64,000 nt of DNA from Conchocele bisecta (lineage: Eukaryota; Mollusca; Bivalvia; Lucinida; Thyasiridae). The notes beneath the pieces are model-generated. The model saw only the letters and a program-made list of their open reading frames with translations. It had not been told where the DNA came from and did no database searches. The translations under genes and the position numbers were made by a program. Shown one piece after another: positions 1-9,867 of this stretch (the first letter of the stretch is position 1; the number at the start of each line of letters is the position of its first letter). The stretch covers positions 114,302,067 to 114,366,066 of the forward strand of contig CM055265.1 of NCBI GenBank assembly GCA_029237695.1. The letters run 5' to 3'.

Positions 1-369
1 TGTTTGTTATGACAGGTTAATATAATTACATTCGTATTCCATTAAACAACTCCACTATCCTGAAACGTACATCGCCCTGACAGATAAATCAATCACAGGG
101 TGTAAACCATATGGCTGCAATAATGTAAAGCATCGAGATAATTTCCGTCACATCTTACTAATAACGTAGCTCCGAGTAAAATACTCTGTCCGGGAGTTCG
201 GGATAATGGGCTCTCTGGGATTTCGAGTATGGCAGCTAGTGTATGCCATATGCCAGTGATTTTAACAACTAGTCATATAATGAATACTCAACTGAACTCA
301 CAAACTCAACTACTCTTTATTACATCCCATTACAGTGTATTACGAGCAACGCGGAGAAAAATAAATGCA
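1..369. other. No recognisable feature
   Basis: AT-rich unique-looking DNA. No credible ORF and no inverted repeat was seen. Confidence 0.5.
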
Positions 370-654
370 TACATGTATGGTGGGATGGCGGAAACATGAA
401 ATGCAAAAACATGAAATATTTACACCTTCTATAAATTCATAACGCGAACGCCATTCGACGTATTGCGTTTACATCACAATTACAATACATTAGACGCACG
501 TGACGTCGCGCGATATTATCGATTGGTTAAAGTTCGCAACGTCGCTGTTTCAGGAATTGCGAGAAAATGACGTAAAACAAGATTGTTGTTAATTTTAACG
601 CCATATTTGGTTATTTACTTGTTTGAAACTATCACACAATGCAGTGTACATATA
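370..654 (-). repeat. Dispersed repeat R1, copy 1
   Basis: The reverse complement matches 14530-14801 and 15058-15180 closely, including the shared core CGCGCGACGTCACGTG and the run ATAACCAAATATGG. It directly abuts the fold-back element at 655-808. At 14.5 kb the same AATAAAACCATGGGCT edge also borders R1, so the two may be parts of one element. Non-coding. Confidence 0.7.
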
Positions 655-808
655 AATAATAAAACCACGGGCTGTTGCGTTTACTGGGATGAACGATACA
701 TTGTGTCTGTTTAAAGTGCGAGGAGTCCTTCGGACTCCACGCACTTTAAACAGACACAATGTATTTAGCACCCCAGAACACGCAACAGCCCATGGTTTTA
801 TTCATTAA
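655..808. mobile_element. Fold-back MITE (AATAAAACCA ends)
   Basis: A long inverted repeat with arms of about 70 bp pivots on 728-733. The outer edges read AATAAAACCA and TGGTTTTATT. Half or variant copies occur at 18411-18505, 59090-59160 and 61240-61345. There is no coding capacity, so it is a non-autonomous element. Confidence 0.75.
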
Positions 809-1374
809 ATATAATAGTTTATTACACATGAGTTTTGCAATATAAATTTCCTGGTACACCGTAAAAACATAACATATAAACGTGTGTAGATATATACGTA
901 TATGTACTCAAAGCCATATATGGCTTTCCTGGCGACTCATAGGAGCAATTGCGTTTAAAATGTAATAAAAAATTGCAAATGAAATAATGTTTTACTAAAT
1001 AATCTGCTTCATTACTCAGTTCTGCGTATATCTGAGACACAGTGCATTTAACGTCTCTGAGTCTCAGACATGCGCAGTAAGGAATAAAACAGTTTCGTAA
1101 AACCATACTTTGCTTGTAGAGTGTCTACGTTTCGTATTTATGCACACAACTGTACGGCATGCCGCAATTGAGTTTCGTGAACCAAATGTTGAAATTTTTC
1201 CAATTAACGGTTTCTAATGGGATTTTATTTAACTTAATTCAACTGTTGTCTAGACTTTAAATCCCAGTCCCATAACTGGCATAGCAGATTCATTCCACAA
1301 CTAAACCCCGCATTAGTTCACGCATTCCGTTGTCCTGTATAATAATAGCAGAAATACATTTACATTAACCCTTT
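809..1374. other. No recognisable feature
   Basis: Only short ORFs without family resemblance. No repeat relationship to the rest of the window was noticed. Confidence 0.4.
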
Positions 1375-1612
1375 CAAACCTAAGGCACTGGAATGGACTG
1401 TGATATGCTAATGTTCCGACCAATCCAATGGTCACAAAATGATTTTCAAATTCGTCCATTTATGAAAAGGGGGTGTTTTTGTTCTAAGAAATATGAAAAT
1501 TACTTTCAAACAGTGCAGATCCTGATGAGACGGCTCGTTACGAGCCGGCTCATCTGGATCTGCACTGTTTGCATAAACCGATATAGCGGGCTTTCGGGTT
1601 CAACGGGTTAAC
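1375..1612. mobile_element. MITE with TTAACCCTTTCA ends, copy 1
   Basis: The ends are TTAACCCTTTCA and GGGTTCAACGGGTTAA. The middle holds a near-perfect hairpin (about 1513-1574) pivoting on ACGGCTCGTTACGAGCCGGC. An inverted full copy lies at 38429-38673, a degenerate copy at 58530-58765, and fragments at 26236-26312 (inside the transposase intron) and 62423-62490. Confidence 0.75.
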
Positions 1613-2282
1613 AATGTATCCCCCCCAGGTATCACAGTTTACGATAACATATTATAGAATAACGCAAACATGTTTTGGAATTTAATCATAGAAAATGGTC
1701 CGGTTAGTTGATGTGCATGCACATGTAGATGAGTTGCTGTCAACAGAACCACATACATGTACTGAATATCCGGGACAACATCAGAAACAATGTGTGCGTG
1801 TCCAGATATAAGGTTCGACCATGTCCAGCCGTAGGTACACGTTTGTCGTGGCACGAGGGAACTGTTTGAACCCCAAGGCCGTATGCCGCGGGGTCAAACC
1901 GGTTGATAACATTTTTATCGATAGCACAATTGAATAACAAACCACACTCCCAGTACATATACATCACAGCTGCATAATACATCATAATTTAATTAATTAC
2001 AGTCGCCAGCATCATTTTATATGTTCAATTCAATATATTACACTTAATCCTTCTGTACTGGTATCCTGAGGTATAAGTCAAAACAGTGTAATTATTATAT
2101 AACACGCACCTAATTATAATGATAGTTTCCCACTGCCATCCACCTTTCTTTATTATTTATAGCCTAAAGGGTGTACCCGAGTTGACAAAAATACCTTATG
2201 ACATCTTTGATACATTTTCGAGTTTTGTTTCTGCATTTACACAGCACATGTGCAATGCACGAAGGGTGTGGTAACACAAGTT
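1613..2282. other. No recognisable feature
   Basis: Contains a short C run near 1619 and AT-rich DNA. ORFs here lack codon or family signals. Confidence 0.4.
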
Positions 2283-2372
2283 TTATCCCATTCGTCCGCA
2301 TGTACGATCGATAATTCGCTCGATAAAGCTCGCGAATTATCGCCTCGTACATGCGGACGAACCGTGATCTAG
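2283..2372. repeat. Fold-back palindrome
   Basis: Two arms of about 30-35 bp (GTCCGCATGTACGA... and its complement) surround GCTCGATAAAGCTCGC. A related half occurs at 59165-59205 (GCTCGCGGATTATC then GGGGACGAACCGTGAT). Confidence 0.65.
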
Positions 2373-2514
2373 CTGTGGTAATGAATACCATTACCACAAC
2401 ACATGGCACATATACCCAGCTGAGCAACATACGCGTGTGTTAAACGTACACTTCCGCAGGCGCTAATCTTGCCTATATTTGTCAATTTCGTTATTTCAAA
2501 ATACTTGAATACTG

Positions 2515-2612
2515 TGCTTGAAATCAATCAACTTGATTGTCTGAGCCTGAGCTGTTCTACAGCTGACGCTCAGACAACCAAATTACTTGATTGCGAGTTG
2601 AAATACCTTTTT
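2515..2612. repeat. Fold-back palindrome, TGCCTGAGCTGT family
   Basis: An imperfect inverted repeat centred on GAGCTGTTCTACAGCT. The same design, with more perfect arms, recurs at 17022-17090. Confidence 0.65.
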
Positions 2613-2884
2613 CACAATGTTGATAAGCTGGGCAATATTAACGGCTACATGTATGTACCGTTTCATTTTACCCGCTCGTCACAACATAACTATCGCATTC
2701 TTCGGAAATAAGCCACCATACGCTGGTAATAGCGGTGCTTTCGTGCACAGAAGTCGCCCATTTCTGAAGGTTTTCGTCTCACTTTCTGGCATTTAATTTC
2801 TGTATCTCATCTGATGGTGGCACATGTCGGCCATCTACTTAATTCGTGAAAACATGATAGTTATATGTAAATATAGGATCTTAC

Positions 2885-3010
2885 AAGAGTGATGATTTAA
2901 TTTGGTATTTATTAAACGAGTTTACTGATTTCATAAGGAACGAGGCTATGCAGTGTTTGTTATGAACTTAGTCAATGAGTTTAATAAATATCAGACTAAA
3001 TCAACACAAT
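2885..3010. mobile_element. Fold-back MITE, TTTATTAAACGAGT family
   Basis: The inverted ends GATTTAATTTGGTATTTATT and TAAATATCAGACTAAATC flank a degenerate hairpin (TTTCATAAGGAACGAGG). Related copies or halves lie at 13345-13400, 15838-15915, 57525-57780 and 60965-61065. Confidence 0.6.
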
Positions 3011-3351
3011 TGTTATATTATATTTATTGCACAAGCTAACAAGCATTAATCGAGTATGTACATATTACCCAGCACGTTTGTGTAGTGGCCTAATTTGCAT
3101 ATTTATTACACTAGTGTGTTATGACGTTTTGTCGCGACTTTCGTCGCCGCTTTTACAATCGCAATTGTCGTCGTCGTCGTCGTCCCGGGCGTCCGCGTCA
3201 ACACTGTTTGTATAAGTTTCTTCATCATGCTATAACTTTAATATTTCTTTAAGGATTGCTTCAATATATGGACACTTGATACATGCGAGCATACGGAACA
3301 CTCATACCGCCGTTAAGGACTGACTATATAGAATATGACCTTTTGTTTCAA
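3011..3351. other. Mostly unannotated; short CGT microsatellite
   Basis: A CGT trinucleotide run sits at about 3167-3185. Nothing else was recognised. Confidence 0.5.
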
Positions 3352-3606
3352 AATAAACGTTCGGAAAATAAGTTGAGGTGTTTGCAGCAGTCCACGACAT
3401 AAATGCATCTACATATAAGCATTAGGTTAATCAAGAGTATATCTCAATAAATACATTCACTTTCACTTTTTGGAGTCCATCTTGGGCAATATGGTGCCAA
3501 TGAACCACCATACATTACGTCAACAGTGAATGTGCTTATATGTAGGTGCATTTATGTCGTGGACAGCTCCAATCTCATCAACTTATTTTCCGAACGTTTA
3601 CTTTGA
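3352..3606. mobile_element. TIR MITE (AAATAAACGTTCGGAAAATA)
   Basis: Terminal inverted repeats of about 70 bp: AAACGTTCGGAAAATAAGTT on the left and its complement at the right end, followed inward by GTCCACGACATAAATGCA and its complement at 3545-3565. The interior of about 105 bp is non-coding. It abuts the MITE-B copy that begins at 3621. Confidence 0.75.
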
Positions 3607-3620
3607 TTGTTCTGTCTTCA

Positions 3621-3865
3621 TATGTGGCCGGAAATGTGGTTCATGGGGTTTGCGACCAATGTAGATCCAGATCAGACTGTGCATCCGCACAGTCTGATCA
3701 GGATCTGCACTGTTCGCCATTCCATCAATCCATCAACACCCGGTATGCTTCTAACAAATACTATACATTGTATATCGTTATCAGGCTACAGGCGTGTGCT
3801 ATTTGATCAGGAGCTACACTTGTCACAAATCCCATAAGCCCCATTTCTCCAGTCACAACCATATA
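3621..3865 (+). mobile_element. MITE-B, uninterrupted copy
   Basis: This is the most complete uninterrupted copy of the family called MITE-B here. The left end is TATGTGGCCGGAAATG. A hairpin (GATCAGACTGTGCATCCGCA at 3669-3688) follows, then the segment GTTATCAGGCTACAGG. The right end is CCATTTCTCCAGTCACAACC, the inverse of the left end. It serves as the empty-site reference for interrupted copies at 8390-9350, 22448-29802 and 59837-60771. Confidence 0.8.
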
Positions 3866-4162
3866 CGACATTGAATGTACAATGGGTGCGGAGTCCCACA
3901 GGGCTCGTGAAATGAGTTCATTCAGTTCATTCCCACAGAGTGCTTAAATGAATTCTCTCCCAATAATTACCATAATTTTGTTGCCACGAATTTATATTAC
4001 AGTTCAACCAATACATGTAATAAGACAAACAACAACATGTTCATAAGGGAAGAATGTAACCCATAATATTCGGGTTAGGAAGAGAGGCGTTCAAATTATT
4101 CTGAGACACCGGAGTCGACACTATGTCGGGAACAGCAGTGGTTGAAATTACTTAAAATATTG
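3866..4162. other. No recognisable feature
   Basis: Nothing recognised on either strand. Confidence 0.4.
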
Positions 4163-4643
4163 TACGAGGGGCCTTCAAAAAGTTCTGGTATTTGTATTTA
4201 AATCAAGGCAAGAAATCAAGATTATAGCTCAATAATTCCAGCACAAAAATATTTACACAATTCCCTAACATTTGATTGGCTCGTAGCAAGTCTCTGTCCA
4301 AAAGTTATATCCCAGTAAACTCCCACGACAAACTAATTTCCGTAATGAGAGGCGCAGTTAAAATAATTCTTAAGAAAACGGAAAATAAACACATTTTATT
4401 GATGAATTAATTTCAAATGCTGTACTTATAAGAAATGAATGGCCTTTTTGTGGAATCTATCGGGGATATAAACTTGGAAAAGTCGCGGGAATACTGGACG
4501 AGGCCTTCGGCCTTCGTCCAGTATTCCCCCGACTTTTCCAAGTTTATACCCCGATACATTCCACAAAAATGCCATTCATTCCTATAATAAATGCAAAAGG
4601 TACAGACCCCGTATCGGAACTTTTTGAACGCCCCTGGTGCATA
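4163..4643. mobile_element. TIR element with GAGGGGC-TTCAAAAAGTT ends
   Basis: The left end ACGAGGGGCCTTCAAAAAGT and right end ACTTTTTGAACGCCCCTGGT are inverted. Such ends resemble mariner-like TIRs, by general knowledge only. The interior contains a near-perfect palindrome at 4432-4583 with arms of about 70 bp pivoting on GGCCTTCGGCC. The same terminal motif occurs next to SDR exon A (61730-61745, 61820-61850, 62165-62190). Confidence 0.65.
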
Positions 4644-4852
4644 CATGATACATTGCATGAGACATTGCGTAACTCCAAGAAAATAGTTGTTGCAGGTGGA
4701 ATTGTAAAATAAAAAGATGAAAATGTTACTGTGTCACAGTATGCAAGTCAAGCATTTTTGAATAATTTAATCACAGTTCATTCAGAAGTAGTAGTGGTAG
4801 ATAAATTAATGATTTTAAATGTTTCCACCATGCTTCATGTGCCAACTACATA

Positions 4853-5004
4853 GAGAATACCAGGCTAGTGTCTTTTGATATCAAGTTTATCAGGCAAGGC
4901 TAGAAAACGCGTAGGAATTCCGAGGCTTGCCTCGGAATTCCTACGCGTTTCCCAGCCTTGCCTGATAAACTTGATATCAAAATACACTAGCCTCGTATTC
5001 TATT
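4853..5004. repeat. Near-perfect long palindrome
   Basis: Arms of about 65-70 bp (GAATTCCGAGG / CCTCGGAATTC at the pivot near 4926) run out to GAATAC..GGCTAGTG and CACTAGCC..GTATTC. The outer motif resembles the TAGTAGGTTAGTG palindromes at 14935, 32189 and 60432. Confidence 0.75.
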
Positions 5005-5085
5005 TATCAGGTAACGTTTTATGCTCGAAAATGATATTAGATGGCGTCGTATTCTATGGACAGAACGCGGACTTGTTTACATTGC

Positions 5086-5116
5086 GTAACGTCACGTGAC
5101 GTCACGTGACGTCAAC
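5086..5116. promoter_or_regulatory. Overlapping CRE and E-box motifs
   Basis: The run contains two CACGTG E-boxes interleaved with TGACGTCA CRE-type octamers. It is a tandem GTCACGTGAC repeat. A similar GACGTCACGTG core is part of repeat R1, so it may be repeat-derived. No gene start is visible beside it. Confidence 0.35.
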
Positions 5117-5419
5117 CGACCAATGGAACGTCAGTTTTCACTTTATTGTAACCTGGATGTTTGTATCAGGTCAATGCCTGATACAACAATATGTTGTCAG
5201 TCAGTACGTATTCGGTCAATACAGGGCAGGTTACCCGATAAATTTCATTTCTACAAAGCAACAGCATGTAACACGTGTTTCAATGTGAAAAATAAATGTA
5301 TATATATTTGTATACGCCGGTTTGCCAAATAGCGGGAAGTTGTATGTTTTACGGTGGGCAAAACATCGCGGTCCGGAACATAAGTCGTATACCGCTTGGA
5401 ATACCGCTTGGAGGTACAT

Positions 5420-5604
5420 GTATGTTCGTAAGTGCAGATTTAGAATAGTCTGCAAATTTCAATTGATGTATTATGCAGTCTATGCTCAGTAAATGTAAAT
5501 CCAATGATTGTTTACAAGAACACATTGTTAATGAGAAATTTACGGACTATCATAATATTGCACTTACGAACATTTTAGTCGTACGAAGTGTAGTGAAACG
5601 ACCC
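5420..5604. mobile_element. Degenerate GTTTCACTAAAC MITE
   Basis: It carries TGTTCGTAAGTGCA near the left and TTAGTCGTACGAAG with TAGTGAAACG at the right, plus the interior TATGCAGTCTATGCTCAGTA. The left terminus is missing. Full copies are at 8484-8718, 16251-16496 and 32709-32950. Confidence 0.7.
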
Positions 5605-6065
5605 CTTAGTCTTGAACTTCTCTAAGACGAACACCGAAGTTTTGCAATTATATTGTATTGGCACGCATTCGATCGTATAGAGCAGTTGTTCGAAATTGGC
5701 CTACATCTCAGAGTCCCAGGTCGGCACCCGTGCCCAAACTACTAAACGGCGCATTAATGCGGCTCAGCGTGGGTCCGACCGCCCAGCCAGTCAAAAGTGA
5801 ACGTATCTCACTCACGAGCAATTTGTACACTGCCACTGGTAGCCAACCTAAACGGGCGGTCTTATAAGTGGTTGTGACGCATGACAGGTGTGGAAGGTGT
5901 TTGAGCAAATTCCCGCCCTTAAATATGAGCCGAATCGAATGACACACATATATCAAATGTATGGTATTTACGATAGCAGACTAGATTGAACTGGCCCTCG
6001 TTTTCATCTGCTGTAAAAATATTATTTTGCACTGGGTAGTACTCGATATACCCGGCCGTAAAGTT
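5605..6065. other. No recognisable feature
   Basis: ORFs on both strands look fortuitous. No repeat relationship was noticed. Confidence 0.4.
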
Positions 6066-6283
6066 ACACGATATCAAATAGATGGTCACATCTTGTGAAG
6101 GCGAGGTTCGTCCACCAAAGGTCAAGGTCACTAGTCCTAAATATAGATCGATTCATTTCACATTGAACTGCATACACGATATCAAATATATGGCCACATC
6201 TTGTGAAGGCGATGTTCGTTCACAAAAGGTCAAGGTCACTAGTCCTAAAAATAGATCGATTCATTTCACATTGAACTGCATAC
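6066..6283 (+). repeat. Two-copy tandem repeat, about 109 bp
   Basis: Two adjacent units begin with ACACGATATCAAATA and contain AAGGTCAAGGTCACTAGTCC, ending in CACATTGAACTGCATAC. They differ at about ten positions. Confidence 0.8.
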
Positions 6284-6735
6284 GTTGTGTAATCAACTCC
6301 TCCAACAGCTTGGAGTCAATGGATCTGAAACTTCTGCACATATTGAATATGTACACCATGGTATTTTTGTGACGAAATAATAATTCCTGACAAAAAAACA
6401 CCGCCTTTTCCACGGTGCTAGGTTTCTACACTTTCGCATTCAACCCTGTATAGGGTTTGTTATCAACTCCTCTGACAGCGTCTGTCAATCAATCTGAACT
6501 GTACACACTTCTACGCATATTGAATATGTGCAACATGTTGTTTGTATGACTAAAATAAGCATTCACAACAATACCGCCTTTTCAACATGCATGTAGCTAT
6601 TTGTTTATATTTCCCAGCATGCAATTATGTATAGGCTATTGTTTAAGCAATCAGCTCCTGATAGCTCTCTGTGAATCAATATTAAACGCTATATCGGCTT
6701 CACATGTCATAAGCCCCGTTTCTCCTGTGACAGCC
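6284..6735 (+). repeat. Degenerate tandem repeat plus MITE-B fragment
   Basis: Three diverged units of roughly 170 bp share ATCAACTCCTC, CATATTGAATATGTRCA and ACCGCCTTTTC. A fragment of a MITE-B right end (CATAAGCCCCGTTTCTCCTG) lies at about 6710-6735. Confidence 0.55.
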
Positions 6736-6899
6736 GCTATTATCCTCAGCTTCAAATGCACTCTGCTACATCTCAATAATTTCTTGGCAATCTAGGTAAA
6801 ACGCCCCATGTGCACAAGAAAATAAACTGGTTATCATCATATAGCGAATGGATACGACTGGCTATCAGAAACATTTGCAAGATCCAAGCCACCCCTGCA

Positions 6900-7053
6900 G
6901 CCGATTTCACCAAAATTGCATATCATACTTACAATGTATCTAGCTAAGTAAACTTTGAGGGAGTAATCATTTATTTTCCCCTAAATGCATTATTTCATAT
7001 AGAACTAACTACATATATTTAATGATTAAAAGTCTGTAACATTATTATACTGT
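6900..7053 (+). mobile_element. MITE-C, left half only
   Basis: Matches the left half of the full copy at 17731-18029 (GCCGATTTCACCAA, then CTTTGAGGGAGTAA). It stops where the central palindrome of the full copy would begin, and a minisatellite takes over at that point. Confidence 0.75.
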
Positions 7054-7926
7054 ATACGTGTCTATGTACATACGTGTCTCTGTAACATACCAGTATATAT
7101 ACATACGTGTCTTTGTAACATACGTTTATATGAACATACGTGTCTATGTACATACGTGTATATGTACATACTTGTGTATGTACCGTACGTGTCTATGTAA
7201 CATACGTGTATATGTACATACGTGTATATGTAACATACGTGTCTATGTAACATACATGTATATCATACATGTATATGTAACATACGTATCTATGTAACAT
7301 CAGGCGCGGATACAAGGGGGGGGGGGTCCAGGGTGTCTGGAACCCACCCCCTGCTCCCGGCAAAAAAAAAAAAGAAGAAAATCTACAATACTCGAATAGT
7401 TGGATTACTTTTTTCGTGGCCTAGGTGTCAGGAAATGGCAACTGCGGCGATCTGGCATTTATGTCTATGTATATACGTGTATATGTAACATACCTGTCTA
7501 TGTAACATACGTGTCTATGTAACATACGTGTCTATGTAACATACGTTTCTATGTACATACGTGTATATGTACATACGTCTCTATGCAACATATGTGTATA
7601 TGTAACATACGTGTATATGTAGCATACGTGTATATGTAACATACGTGTATATGTACATACGTGTCTATGTAACATATGTGTCTATGTGCATACATGTATA
7701 TGTACATACGTGTCTATGTAACATATGTGTCTATGTGCATACATGTATATGTACATACGTGTCTATGTAACATATGTGTATATGTACATACGTGTCTATG
7801 TAACATATGTGTATATGTACATACGTGTCTATGTAACATATGTGTATATGTGCATACGTGTATATGTACATACGTGTCTATGTAACATATGTGTCTATGT
7901 GCATACATGTATATGTGCATACGTGT
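7054..7926. repeat. 16/17-bp minisatellite, interrupted
   Basis: Units alternate between GTGTCTATGTAACATAC (17 bp) and GTGTATATGTACATAC (16 bp), covering 7054-7300 and 7461-7926. Between them, 7301-7460 is unrelated DNA with a G run (7316-7326), an A run and no repeat units. ORFs of Tyr/Val/Cys-rich low-complexity peptides on both strands are products of the repeat. Confidence 0.9.
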
Positions 7927-8389
7927 TTTCATCTTACACCACATGCTGATAACACTCACGTACAAGTAAAAGAGTATTTGATGTGTATGCGGATATATGC
8001 ACGAGTTCCGCAGCGTGCGATATTGCGCAATATCTTTGCACATATAATATATCAACATTTAAATCAAATAACCTTTTTAGTATATGCGCTTCAAAAAACA
8101 TACAAAATATAAATAAAATAAACACATTAGTGGTGATTTCGAAGGAACTATTTTGCGAGGTGAAGCGTAGTTCCGGCACTGACCAATATGAACTCACGAG
8201 ACGTCAATATGGAAAATTATTGACGTCCTTCGACGAATTGTGTTTCAATGGGAAACGCAAGTATGTCTATAATAAATCCTCTTAGTATATACGTACTTTC
8301 GTTTCTCTTATACATACTTTCGTCAACATTCGACATCACCTACAAAAGATCGGGAGAGCTAGGAAATAAATTCCAAGCTGAAAATTCCC
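7927..8389. other. No recognisable feature
   Basis: AT-rich DNA between the minisatellite and the MITE-B copy. A 100-codon plus-strand ORF (7983-8285) has no recognisable family. Confidence 0.4.
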
Positions 8390-8483
8390 ATACGAATCTG
8401 CAACTGAAGAAATTGGGCTTATGGGTTGTGTGACCAGTGTAGACCAATGCAAATCCAGATCATCATGTGCATCCACACAATCT

Positions 8484-8718
8484 GGGGCCCGTTTCACTAA
8501 ACTTCGTACGACTAAAATGTTCGTAAGTGCAAAATTATGATAGTCTGTAAATTTCACATTGTTTTCTTGTAAATAATTATTGGATTTACATTTATTGAGC
8601 ATAGGCTGCATATGCAGCCTATGCTCAATACATGTAAATCCATGAATTTACATTTACAGACGATCTTAAATTTGAACTTACGAACATTTTAGTCGTAAGA
8701 AGTTTAGTGAAACGGGCC
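8484..8718. mobile_element. GTTTCACTAAAC MITE, full copy
   Basis: Ends are GGGGCCCGTTTCACTAAACT and its inverse, followed by CGTACGACTAAAATGTTCGT. The centre is the palindrome GCATAGGCTGCATATGCAGC. Non-coding, inserted in a MITE-B. Confidence 0.85.
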
Positions 8719-8799
8719 GCTGATCAGTATGTGCAATGTGCGTCATTTCGTCACTGAAACGGTCAACATGCTTCTAACAAGCAGTATAAATCGCCATTA

Positions 8800-9259
8800 C
8801 TGTCTGTTTCACGAAAGCTGCCCAAATTTTACGGCTATATAGACAATTCAAAAACAATATTATTTTAGATAATATTAAATTAAAGGAAAATTTAAAAATG
8901 AGCCTTCTTTTTATTTCGTGAAATTCGGTCAAATATTGATTTTATTACGAAAAATTGATTTTGTCTATGGGAATTTAACATGGGGGAAAAAGAGGTAAGG
9001 CAGTGTGGGATGAGTCAAAAAACAAAAAAAAATGGAAATTGACTCCGAAACCTAGCTAGATAGCTTGGAAATGATCTAACTAAGAAAACAAAAGTTACAT
9101 TTTAAAAATCGGTCCAGTATTTCTGAAATTCTAAAAAATTTCCCCATGTTAAATCCCCATAGACATCTTCACTCCGTGAAATTTTGTTTTCGCAATAAAA
9201 TCAATATTTGACCAAAATATATAGCCGTAAAATTTGGGCAGCTTTCGTGAAACAGACAG
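8800..9259. mobile_element. CTGTCTG TIR element, copy A
   Basis: Terminal inverted repeats of about 43 bp (CTGTCTGTTTCACGAAAGCT and inverse), flanked on each side by TA at 8798-8799 and 9260-9261. That fits a TA target duplication as in Tc1/mariner-type elements. The interior motif GGAAATTGACTCCGAAACCT is shared with copies at 21656-22053 and 57823-58349. No transposase. Confidence 0.8.
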
Positions 9260-9576
9260 TAGGCTACAGGAGTGTGATATTTGATCAGGAGCTATATGTA
9301 CACTAGCAACAACTCATATAAGCCGCATTTCTCATGTAATCGTCACATACGAGATTATGCTGGAAATTCCATTTTCTGGCCAATATTTTATTACATTTCA
9401 CCGTTGTTCGTTGCCAAGACATCTGGATGAAACCTACCTCCGTCGAATACATCATTGATAGATAAGAAAGGTGCTGTACGATGTGTACTTCTCTTTGCAA
9501 AACTTGCATTATCTGTAGTTTTACCTATCGGAAATTACGGAGCCCCGCTGCGGCAGGGGACGTGGATTTATTTTAT

Positions 9577-9866
9577 CAATTCGTTCCCACGAAATAACAA
9601 TTCATTCCCTCAATTTAGCAATTCGTTCCCTCGAATTAACAATTCGTTCCCACAAAATGACAATTCTTTCCCTCAATTTAACAATTTGTTCCCTCGAATT
9701 GACAATTCCTTCCCACGACATAACAATTCGTTCCCACGAATTAACAATTCGAATTGTTATTTGGTGGAAACGAATTGTTAATTCTTGGGAACGAATTATT
9801 AAATTGAGAGAACGAATGGTTATTTCATGGGAACGAATTGTTATTTCGTGGGAACGAATTAATAAA
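9577..9866. repeat. Inverted array of 23-bp units
   Basis: Units of the form AATTCGTTCCCACGAAATAA or AATTCGTTCCCTCGAATTAA run in one orientation to about 9753. They then continue as the reverse complement (GGGAACGAATTGTTA). The ORFs 9455-9781 and 9602-9898 are read-through of this array. Confidence 0.9.
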
Positions 9867-9867
9867 C

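Larger units (their letters stand above)
8390..9350 (+). mobile_element. MITE-B copy split by two insertions
   Basis: The segments 8390-8483, 8719-8797 and 9262-9350 together rebuild a MITE-B. It has a left end with GAAATTGGGCTTATGGG, the middle GCTTCTAACAAGCAGTATAA, then GGCTACAGGAGTGTGAT and a right end with ATAAGCCGCATTTCTC. A GTTTCACTAAAC MITE and a CTGTCTG element are inserted in it. Confidence 0.75.

Noticed and set aside
4432..5004. GC-rich palindromes as transcription terminators
   Set aside because: They belong to dispersed fold-back families in a eukaryotic genome, and no gene ends at them.
7058..8058. Tyr/Val/His/Cys-rich ORFs on both strands
   Set aside because: Read-through of the 16/17-bp minisatellite; no non-repeat coding sequence.
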